Of a DNA stretch of 64,000 bases, positions 1 to 5,737 are shown one piece after another. Below the pieces are notes generated by a model, which saw only the letters and a program-made list of their open reading frames with translations, searched no databases and was not told the origin of the DNA. The DNA comes from Curtobacterium pusillum (GTDB lineage: Bacteria > Actinomycetota > Actinomycetes > Actinomycetales > Microbacteriaceae), in contig CP018783.1 in the NCBI GenBank assembly GCA_002025645.1, positions 434,001-498,000 of the forward strand, given 5' to 3'. Position 1 is the stretch's first letter, and each line of letters opens with the position of its first letter. Made by a program: the position numbers and the translations under genes.

Positions 1-631
1 CGCTCGACCCCTTGCCCTTGATCGGGAGGAACGCGTGCGCGATGCGCGGGCCGAGGTCACGGGCCGGGTTGATGGCGTAACCGGTGGGGCCACCGAGGCT
101 GACACCGATCGCGATCACGAGGAAGGCGACGGGAACCGCGCCGAGCTCCTTCGGGGTGCCACCGTTGGTGAAGGCGAGCACGACGAACACGAGGACGAAG
201 GTGCCGATGATCTCGGTGACGAGGTTCCAGCCGTACGAGCGGATCGCCGGACCGGTGGAGAAGACGCCGAGCTTCGCTGCCGCGTCGGGCTCCTCGTCGA
301 AGTGCTGCTTGTACGCGAGCCAGACGATGACCGCACCGATGATCGCGCCGATGAGCTGTGCGAGCCAGTACAGGAACATCTCGCCCACGGTGATCTTGCC
401 GAGGAGCGCGAGCCCGAGGCTGACCGCGGGGTTGAGCTGCCCGCCGGAGCTGTACGACACGGTGACACCGGCGAAGACCGCGAAGCCCCAACCGATCGTG
501 ACCATGAGGAAGCCGGCTCCGAAGCCCTTGGACTTCGTCAGCGAGACAGCGGCGACGACGCCGCCACCCAGGATGATGAGCATCGCCGTGCCGACGAGCT
601 CAGAGAGGAAATTGACGCCGATGCCGTCCAT
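1..631 (-). CDS. glpF: MIP-family aquaglyceroporin (glycerol facilitator), 3' end outside the window
   Basis: Membrane channel for glycerol and other small polyols, plausibly including dihydroxyacetone, given the kinase operon next door. About 210 residues are visible. Both NPA boxes are present: GGQLNPAVSLG (N67-P-A) and GYAINPARDLGPR (N188-P-A). The aspartate after the second box (NPARD) is the usual glycerol-facilitator signature rather than a strict water channel. Several hydrophobic segments lie between them. The ATG at 629-631 follows GGAGG at a 6-nt gap. The gene is divergent from dhaK and shares a 283-bp control region with two identical 14-bp operators. The C-terminus runs off the left edge. 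Confidence 0.93.
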   Translation of the reverse strand, partial: MDGIGVNFLSELVGTAMLIILGGGVVAAVSLTKSKGFGAGFLMVTIGWGFAVFAGVTVSYSSGGQLNPAVSLGLALLGKITVGEMFLYWLAQLIGAIIGAVIVWLAYKQHFDEEPDAAAKLGVFSTGPAIRSYGWNLVTEIIGTFVLVFVVLAFTNGGTPKELGAVPVAFLVIAIGVSLGGPTGYAINPARDLGPRIAHAFLPIKGKGSS

Positions 632-762
632 CGGTGACCTCCAGTGCGTGAGGGTGGGGGTCCGGTGGTGCTGCGCCGGCACTCCCCGTTGAGTGATTGG
701 GGCCGAGCATAGTGACGCCGTTCAACCAATGGCGATGCGTTCGTGAGGGAAGTGCGCGATTG

Positions 763-776
763 TGCACGAACGTGCA
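763..776. promoter_or_regulatory. Operator copy 1, TGCACGAACGTGCA
   Basis: An inverted repeat with 6-bp arms (TGCACG / CGTGCA) around AA. An identical 14-mer lies at 838-851, 75 bp further on (about seven helical turns). Both sit between glpF and dhaK, so one regulator could loop or co-repress both promoters. DeoR/SorC-type sugar regulators are candidates by context, but no such regulator gene lies in the window. The rest of 632-914 shows no gene. Confidence 0.6.
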
Positions 777-837
777 TCCGCAGTGTGCGCACGACCGTCC
801 AGCAGGCTCGCAGCCGCATCCCGGCCCGGGACCCGTC

Positions 838-851
838 TGCACGAACGTGCA
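838..851. promoter_or_regulatory. Operator copy 2, TGCACGAACGTGCA
   Basis: Exact second copy of the 14-bp inverted repeat at 763-776, ending 63 bp before the dhaK start. Its position suggests it overlaps or abuts the dhaK promoter. Exact conservation of a 14-mer in a short intergenic region is unlikely by chance. Confidence 0.6.
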
Positions 852-914
852 CGACGGCCGAACGACCGGCCGATGTAGATTGGGCCCGGTCAGTGACGAC
901 AGTGGAGGCTCCGC

Positions 915-1916
915 ATGAAGAAGCTCATCAACGACCCGCACGACGTGGTCGACGAGACCGTCCGTGGGTTCGCCCTCGCACACGCCGGGCACGTGGTCCT
1001 GGTCGAGGACCCGATCCACCTCCACCGCGCGGATGCCCCGGTCCAGGGCAAGGTCGGCATCGTCAGCGGCGGCGGCAGCGGGCACGAGCCCCTGCACGCC
1101 GGCTTCGTCGGGTACGGCATGCTCGACGCTGCGGTCCCCGGTCCGGTGTTCACCAGCCCGACTCCTGACCCCATCGTCGCCGCCACGAAGGCCGTCGACG
1201 GGGGAGCGGGCGTGCTCCACATCGTGAAGAACTACACCGGCGACGTGCTCAACTTCGAGACCGCCGCCGAGCTCGCCAGCATGGACGACGTGCGGGTCGA
1301 GTCCGTCGTGGTCGACGACGACGTCGCCGTGCAGGACTCGCTCTACACGGCCGGCCGCCGCGGCGTCGCGGGCACCGTCGTCGTCGAGAAGTGCGCCGGG
1401 GCGGCCGCCGAGCGCGGGGACGACCTCGACGCCGTGGCCGCCGTCGCCCGCCACGTCAACGACGTCACGCGGTCGATGGGCCTCGCGCTCAGTTCCGGGA
1501 CGGTCCCGCACGCCGGCGAGCCGTCGTTCACGCTCGCCGACGACGAGGTCGAGCTCGGCATCGGCATCCACGGCGAGCCCGGCCGCGAGCGGATCCCGAT
1601 GGCGCCGGCCGACCAGCTCGTCGACCGCGTGCTCGAGCCGATCCTCACCGACCTCGAGCCGGCGGCGGGTTCCAAGCTGCTGCTCCTCGTGAACGGCATG
1701 GGTGGCACGCCGCTCTCCGAGCTGTACATCGCCTACCGACGCGCCGCCGAGGTGCTCGCCGACCGCGGGTACGAGGTCACGCGTAGCCTGGTCGGCGACT
1801 ACGTGACATCCCTCGAGATGCAGGGGTTCTCGCTCACCGTCACGGTGCTCGACGACGAACTCACCGCCCTCTGGGACGCACCGGTGGAGACCCCGGCACT
1901 GCGCTGGGGACGCTGA
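915..1916 (+). CDS. dhaK: Dihydroxyacetone kinase, substrate-binding subunit DhaK
   Basis: Binds dihydroxyacetone covalently as a hemiaminal on a histidine and presents it to DhaL for phosphorylation to dihydroxyacetone phosphate, in the cytoplasm. The 333 residues match the usual length. GGGSGHEP (52-59), HIVKNYTGD (102-110) and GIHGEPG, whose H219 is the expected substrate-binding histidine, are all present. The ATG is preceded by GGAGG at a 6-nt gap. First gene of dhaK-dhaL-dhaM; DhaL follows after 32 nt. The source of phosphate is the PTS through DhaM, since no ATP-type DhaL fusion is present. Likely controlled by the operators at 763-776 and 838-851. Confidence 0.97.
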   Translation: MKKLINDPHDVVDETVRGFALAHAGHVVLVEDPIHLHRADAPVQGKVGIVSGGGSGHEPLHAGFVGYGMLDAAVPGPVFTSPTPDPIVAATKAVDGGAGVLHIVKNYTGDVLNFETAAELASMDDVRVESVVVDDDVAVQDSLYTAGRRGVAGTVVVEKCAGAAAERGDDLDAVAAVARHVNDVTRSMGLALSSGTVPHAGEPSFTLADDEVELGIGIHGEPGRERIPMAPADQLVDRVLEPILTDLEPAAGSKLLLLVNGMGGTPLSELYIAYRRAAEVLADRGYEVTRSLVGDYVTSLEMQGFSLTVTVLDDELTALWDAPVETPALRWGR

Positions 1917-1948
1917 ACCACCGCCCACCATCCAGGAAGGAACACGAA

Positions 1949-2575
1949 TTGGCGCTCGACACCGCATGGGCCATCGACTGGGTCCGTCGCACCGCCGCGA
2001 CGATCGACGAGCACCGGGCCGAGCTCGTCACGCTCGACCGGGAGATCGGCGACGGGGACCACGGTGAGAACCTCGACCGCGGCTTCCGTGCCGTGCTCGA
2101 GGCGGTCGACACCGGTTCGTTCGACACGCCCGGCGCCGTGCTCAAGGTGGTCGCGACGAAGCTCATCTCGACCGTGGGCGGTGCCGCCGGTCCACTCTTC
2201 GGTACCGCGTACCTCAAGGCCGCGCAGGCCGCCGGCGACGCGACCGAGCTCGACGCCGACACGCTCGTCGCCGTGCTGACCGCGGCCCGCGACGGGGTCG
2301 TGTCCCGCGGCAAGGCGTCCGTCGGCGACAAGACCATGGTCGACGCCTGGTCGCCCGCCGTCGACGCCGCCGGTGCCGCGGCCGCCGCCGGGGACAGCCC
2401 GGAGCAGGTGCTCGCGGCCGCCGCGGACGCCGCCGTCACGGGCGCCGAGTCGACCGACCCGCTCGTCGCCCGCAAGGGCCGTGCGAGCTACCTCGGGGAG
2501 CGTGCCGTCGGACACCGCGACCCGGGCGCACAGTCCACCGTCTACATCCTCCGCGCCGCCGTGGACGCCGCGTGA
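1949..2575 (+). CDS. dhaL: Dihydroxyacetone kinase, ADP-binding subunit DhaL
   Basis: Phosphorylates DhaK-bound dihydroxyacetone using a tightly held ADP that is recharged by DhaM. 208 residues. The Mg-binding aspartates are in LDREIGDGDHGEN (D30, D35, D37), the same numbering as the well-known enteric protein. TVGGAAGPLFG, GDKTMVDA and the C-terminal GHRDPGAQS segment are also typical. Start is TTG at 1949, chosen because AGGAAGG (1934-1940) sits 8 nt upstream and no in-frame ATG or GTG fits. The stop overlaps the GTG of dhaM, so the two are translationally coupled. Confidence 0.96.
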   Translation: MALDTAWAIDWVRRTAATIDEHRAELVTLDREIGDGDHGENLDRGFRAVLEAVDTGSFDTPGAVLKVVATKLISTVGGAAGPLFGTAYLKAAQAAGDATELDADTLVAVLTAARDGVVSRGKASVGDKTMVDAWSPAVDAAGAAAAAGDSPEQVLAAAADAAVTGAESTDPLVARKGRASYLGERAVGHRDPGAQSTVYILRAAVDAA

Positions 2576-3294
2576 CCGTCGGGATCCTGATCGTCTCGCA
2601 CAGCGCGGCGATCGCGACCGGCACCGTCGAGCTCGCACGCCAGATGGCGGCCGACGTGTCCCTCGTCGCCGCCGGTGGCACCGACGACGGCGGCATCGGC
2701 ACCTCGTTCGAAGCCATCACCGCCGGCATCGAGGAACTCTCCGGCGCCGACGCCGTGGTCGTCCTGTGCGACCTCGGCTCCGCGTACCTGACGACCGACA
2801 CGGCCCTCGACTTCCTCGACGACGACGCCCGTGCGCGGGTGCACGTGTCACAGGCTCCCCTGGTGGAGGGCGCGGTCGCCGCGGCGGTCGCCGCGCAGAC
2901 CGGCGGTGACGTCGACGCGGTCCTGGCCGCTGCCGCGTCTGCCGCAGCCTCCGAGGCGGACGCGAGTCGTGCCTCCAGTCCGTCCGACGACCAGCCTGGA
3001 GGCGCGGTGCCGGCTGACGGGCCCGCCCCCGTCGACGACGTGGCCGCGTCCGAGAGCGTCGAGCTCGTCAACGACAGCGGGCTGCACGCCCGCCCCGCGG
3101 CGGAGTTCGTGAAGACCGCGGCGCAGTACGAGGCGTCGGTGCGCGTGAACGGCGTGGACGCGAAGAGCCTGCTCGCGATCATGGCGCTGGCGCTGCCGAA
3201 GGGCGCGACGGTCACGATCGAGGGTTCGGGACCCGGCGCGCAGGACGCCGTCGACGCGCTCGTCGCGCTCGTGCGGTCCGGTTTCGGCGAGTGA
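2572..3294 (+). CDS. dhaM: PTS-dependent dihydroxyacetone kinase phosphotransferase DhaM (EIIA-HPr two-domain form)
   Basis: Relays phosphate from PTS Enzyme I to DhaL-ADP. Residues 1-125 are the EIIA-Man-like domain with the phosphoacceptor in LIVSHSAA (H10). Residues 160-240 are an HPr domain with LHARPAA (H172). The third, Enzyme I-like domain seen in enteric DhaM is absent, so phosphate must come from the general Enzyme I. The GTG start overlaps the dhaL stop. The Ala/Pro/Asp-rich linker (about 126-160) contains a copy of the dispersed CTGGAGGC palindrome in frame (2971-3003, residues 134-144). Last gene of the operon. Confidence 0.95.
   Translation: MTVGILIVSHSAAIATGTVELARQMAADVSLVAAGGTDDGGIGTSFEAITAGIEELSGADAVVVLCDLGSAYLTTDTALDFLDDDARARVHVSQAPLVEGAVAAAVAAQTGGDVDAVLAAAASAAASEADASRASSPSDDQPGGAVPADGPAPVDDVAASESVELVNDSGLHARPAAEFVKTAAQYEASVRVNGVDAKSLLAIMALALPKGATVTIEGSGPGAQDAVDALVALVRSGFGE
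2971..3003. repeat. Dispersed palindrome copy inside the dhaM linker
   Basis: GCCTCCAG (2971-2978) and CTGGAGGC (2996-3003) face each other across 17 bp, followed by GCGGTGCC as in the intergenic copies. It keeps frame and encodes part of the flexible EIIA-HPr linker. Confidence 0.55.
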
Positions 3295-3304
3295 CCCGGC
3301 GCGG

Positions 3305-3395
3305 CGAGTCTCGGCGAGATCCGGCCGAGTCTCGGCTGAGGCGACCGATCTCGTGCTCCGGGGCGCGAGAGTCGTCGCTCACGCCGAGTCTCGGG
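3305..3395. repeat. Three copies of CGAGTCTCGGC/G between convergent dhaM and tetR
   Basis: CGAGTCTCGGC occurs at 3305-3315 and 3326-3336, and CGAGTCTCGGG at 3385-3395, with a related CGAGAGTCG between. GAGTCTC is near-palindromic, so these can pair as alternative stems and may act as a shared terminator. There is no clear T-tract. Confidence 0.4.
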
Positions 3396-3402
3396 CGCGC
3401 GC

Positions 3403-4002
3403 TCAGGTGATCGAGACGGTACCGGCGAGGTCGAGGTCGGACGGGCCGCCGGTCACACCGGCGTCGGCGAGCAGGGTGGCGCCGAACACCGCGCTCCAGA
3501 ACGTCCGGGCATCCCTCCCGACGCCGCTGCGGCTCGTCCACCCGTGCTCGGTGACGACCCGTTCGAGGTAGCGCTCCGACTGTCGGAACAGGACCGCCAG
3601 CAAGAGACGCACCCGGTCGCGCTGGTCGGCGTCGTCACCGGCGGACGCGAGGGCGCGGACGACGAGCGGGGTCGACGGCATCGCGAGGGCGGTCCGGGCG
3701 AGGACCTGTCGGAACGCCTCGGCACTCGTCGTGCGGCGCCCGGCAGCCTGCAACCGCGTCGTGTCACGGAGGAACAGCGCGAACGCGGCGTCGAGGACGA
3801 GACGGTCCTTCGAGCCGAAGTGGTGCGTGATCTGGTTCGGGTAGACCCCGGCGGCGCGGGCGATCTCACTGACCGTGACCGACCGGTGCTGGGTCGATTC
3901 GCCTCGGTCGCTGGCGCTCAGGAGACCGGCGGTCGCGGCGAGGATGCGGGCGCGGGTCGCCGCGCCGCGCGGGGTGCCGGGACCGTCGGTGGTGGTTGCC
4001 AT
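3403..4002 (-). CDS. TetR/AcrR-family transcriptional regulator
   Basis: 199-residue one-domain repressor. The N-terminal helix-turn-helix reads VTVSEIARAAGVYPNQI followed by the typical HHFGSKDRLV, at about residues 40-70. The rest is a ligand-binding helical domain with no recognisable ligand. The ATG at 4002 is preferred over an in-frame ATG at 4038, because the longer form would run through two operator-like palindromes (4010-4024, 4031-4045). Divergent from the ketoacyl synthase at 4059 with 56 bp between starts, so it probably represses that gene and itself. Confidence 0.9.
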   Translation of the reverse strand: MATTTDGPGTPRGAATRARILAATAGLLSASDRGESTQHRSVTVSEIARAAGVYPNQITHHFGSKDRLVLDAAFALFLRDTTRLQAAGRRTTSAEAFRQVLARTALAMPSTPLVVRALASAGDDADQRDRVRLLLAVLFRQSERYLERVVTEHGWTSRSGVGRDARTFWSAVFGATLLADAGVTGGPSDLDLAGTVSIT

Positions 4003-4009
4003 GTCGGAA

Positions 4010-4024
4010 TTGTACGTGGTACAA
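4010..4024. promoter_or_regulatory. TetR operator 1, TTGTAC-GTG-GTACAA
   Basis: A perfect 6-bp-arm palindrome 7 bp upstream of the tetR start. A related copy, TTGTTCAACGTACAA with one arm mismatch, begins exactly 21 bp (two helical turns) later at 4031. This spacing is typical of cooperative dimer pairs on the same DNA face. Confidence 0.7.
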
Positions 4025-4030
4025 CTCGAC

Positions 4031-4045
4031 TTGTTCAACGTACAA
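4031..4045. promoter_or_regulatory. TetR operator 2, TTGTTC-AAC-GTACAA
   Basis: Second, slightly degenerate copy of the 4010-4024 palindrome. It lies immediately before the ribosome binding site AAGGAG (4047-4052) of the ketoacyl synthase gene, where bound repressor would cover the promoter start region. Confidence 0.65.
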
Positions 4046-4058
4046 GAAGGAGTCTTCC

Positions 4059-5279
4059 GTGGACATCTCCATCACCGGCTACGGCGCGGTCTCCCCGTTC
4101 GGCCATGGCGTCGACGCCCTCTGGGACGCGCTCGTCGCCGGGCGTTCCGGCGTGCACGTCCTCGAGCGTCCCGGCGCCCTGTGGGAGCAGGTGCCGATCC
4201 TCGTCGGCGCCGACGCCGCACTCGACGCCGATGCAGCACTCGGCCGGGTCCGCGCCAACCGGCTCGACCGCAGCCAGCAGCTCGCGCTCGTCGCGGCCGG
4301 GGAGGCCTGGGCGGACGCCGGCGCCCCCGCCGTCGAGGGTGACCGGCTCGCGGTGGTCGTCGGCACCGGCATCGGGGGAGTGGAGACCCTACTCGACGCC
4401 CACGACGTCCTCGGAGCGTCCGGCGCTCGTCGGGTGTCCCCGCGCACCGTCCCGATGCTCATGGCCAACGGGGCAGCTGCGCAGATCAGCATCGAGTACG
4501 GCGCACGGGCCGGTGCGTACACGACCGTGTCGGCGTGCGCGTCCGGCGCCGAGGCGATCGCGATGGCCGCGCGGCTCATCGTGACGGGTGAAGCCGACGT
4601 CGTGATCGCCGGCGGGACCGAAGCCGCGGTCACCCCGGTCACGATGGCGTCCTTCGCACAGTCCCAGGCCCTCGCGAAGCCGGGCGACGACGACCCGACG
4701 ACGCTCTCACGCCCCTTCGACGCATCCCGCCGCGGGTTCGTCCTCGGCGAGGGCGCGGGGTTCGTCGTCCTCGAGAGCGCCGCGCACGCCGCCGCTCGGA
4801 CGCAACGGTCACACGGAACGCTCGCCGGGTGGGGGGTCACCTCCGACGCGTTCCACATCACGGCGCCGCTCGCCGACGGCAGCGAACAGGAACGCGCGAT
4901 GACGGCGGCGATCCGGATGGCCGGGCTCACCGGCACGGACATCGACCACGTCAACGCGCATGCGACCAGCACGCCGGTCGGGGACGTCGGCGAGGCTGCT
5001 GCCATCGCCCGTGCGGTCGGCACCGGTGCCCTCGTCACCGCACCGAAGAGCTCGATCGGGCACATGTTCGGTGCGGCGGGGGCGGTCGAGTCGATCCTCG
5101 CCGTACGGGCCATCGAGACCGGGGTCGTGCCGGCGACCCTGAACCTGGAACACCTGGACCCGGCGGTCGAGCTGGACGTGGTGTCCGGTTCGGCGCGGAC
5201 GGCTCCGATCCGGGCTGCGCTCAACAACTCGTTCGGCTTCGGTGGGCAGAACGCGTCGTTGGTGTTCACCGCGGCGTGA
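4059..5279 (+). CDS. Beta-ketoacyl-ACP synthase (FabF/KAS II-like), stand-alone copy
   Basis: Condensing enzyme of the thiolase fold that joins acyl and malonyl-ACP units. The Cys-His-His triad is complete: VSACASG (C160), NAHATSTPVGD (H301) and SSIGHMFGAAG (H335), so it should be active. 406 residues is normal for FabF. Start is GTG at 4059, 6 nt after AAGGAG; an in-frame upstream ATG at 3996 would read through both operators. No ketoreductase, ACP or malonyl transferase is nearby, and housekeeping fabF normally sits with fabD, fabH and acpP. This therefore looks like an accessory copy under a dedicated TetR switch. Its product is unknown. Confidence 0.92.
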   Translation: MDISITGYGAVSPFGHGVDALWDALVAGRSGVHVLERPGALWEQVPILVGADAALDADAALGRVRANRLDRSQQLALVAAGEAWADAGAPAVEGDRLAVVVGTGIGGVETLLDAHDVLGASGARRVSPRTVPMLMANGAAAQISIEYGARAGAYTTVSACASGAEAIAMAARLIVTGEADVVIAGGTEAAVTPVTMASFAQSQALAKPGDDDPTTLSRPFDASRRGFVLGEGAGFVVLESAAHAAARTQRSHGTLAGWGVTSDAFHITAPLADGSEQERAMTAAIRMAGLTGTDIDHVNAHATSTPVGDVGEAAAIARAVGTGALVTAPKSSIGHMFGAAGAVESILAVRAIETGVVPATLNLEHLDPAVELDVVSGSARTAPIRAALNNSFGFGGQNASLVFTAA

Positions 5280-5326
5280 TCCGCAGTCGCAGGACAGCTT
5301 GAGGGAGTCTCGGTACCGTCGGGACG

Positions 5327-5470
5327 ATGGACATGAGTTCGATGATCATGGGGGCCGCGATCGCGTCGGTCGCGTGGATCTGCTTCGTCCCGTGGACCAA
5401 GCTCAAGGAGCTCCGGGCCCAGGAGGAGCACCGGGGGCGGACGGATCCGCCTGAGGCCGACCCCCGGTAG
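5327..5470 (+). CDS. Small membrane protein, 47 aa, unknown function
   Basis: Short frame starting ATG GAC ATG at 5327 and ending at TAG 5468-5470. Residues about 6-22 (MIMGAAIASVAWICFVPW) form one hydrophobic segment, followed by a charged tail beginning KLKELRAQEEHRG. Third-position G/C use is that of real genes here. A GAGGGAG stretch (5301-5307) lies about 20 nt upstream, too far to be an ideal ribosome binding site. It lies 47 bp after the ketoacyl synthase and may share its transcript. Not recognised as a named family. Confidence 0.5.
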   Translation: MDMSSMIMGAAIASVAWICFVPWTKLKELRAQEEHRGRTDPPEADPR

Positions 5471-5692
5471 CTTCCTCAGCGCGGAGATCGCCGACTTCGA
5501 CGTCGAGCCCGTCATCGGCCCGCGGTTCTGGGCGGTCGTGCTCGGGATCGTGAGTGCGGTCGCGGAAGTCCTGCTCGTGCTGGGTCCCGTGGCTCATTGG
5601 GCGTTGGGGGTGCCGTGGTCGAACCACGGGCACGGGTCCACCAGCCCGGCAGGGCCGTTGTCGTCCCGCCGTGACCAGAATACCGACGGACA
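5471..5692 (+). other. Intergenic stretch with a possible decayed membrane-protein frame
   Basis: From about 5466 to 5640 the frame starting at 5463 reads like protein (SAEIADFDVEPVIGPRF, then a hydrophobic run ending EVLLVLGPVAHWALG). It has no ATG/GTG start at its 5' end and no good ribosome binding site. It could be a degraded or frameshifted gene fused to the tail of the 47-aa frame. Nothing else is visible before the palindrome at 5693. Confidence 0.3.
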
Positions 5693-5714
5693 GGGGGCTT
5701 GCCGCAAGACCCCC
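5693..5714 (+). promoter_or_regulatory. Rifamycin-associated element (RAE)-like palindrome upstream of helR
   Basis: A 22-bp interrupted palindrome: left half GGGGGCTTGC, centre CG, right half CAAGACCCCC. Allowing one mismatch, this is the shape I remember for the RAE found upstream of rifamycin-inducible genes (rph, arr, helR) in actinomycetes. It lies 23 bp before the helR GTG. The -10-like CACAAT (5724-5729) falls 8 nt before that GTG, so the element covers the -35 region of a leaderless promoter. Confidence 0.75.
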
Positions 5715-5737
5715 GTCGTGCCCCACAATCGACCCTC

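Noticed and set aside
3996..4058. N-terminal extension of the ketoacyl synthase from ATG 3996
   Set aside because: It would translate the two TetR operators; the GTG at 4059 has an ideal AAGGAG and matches the family N-terminus.
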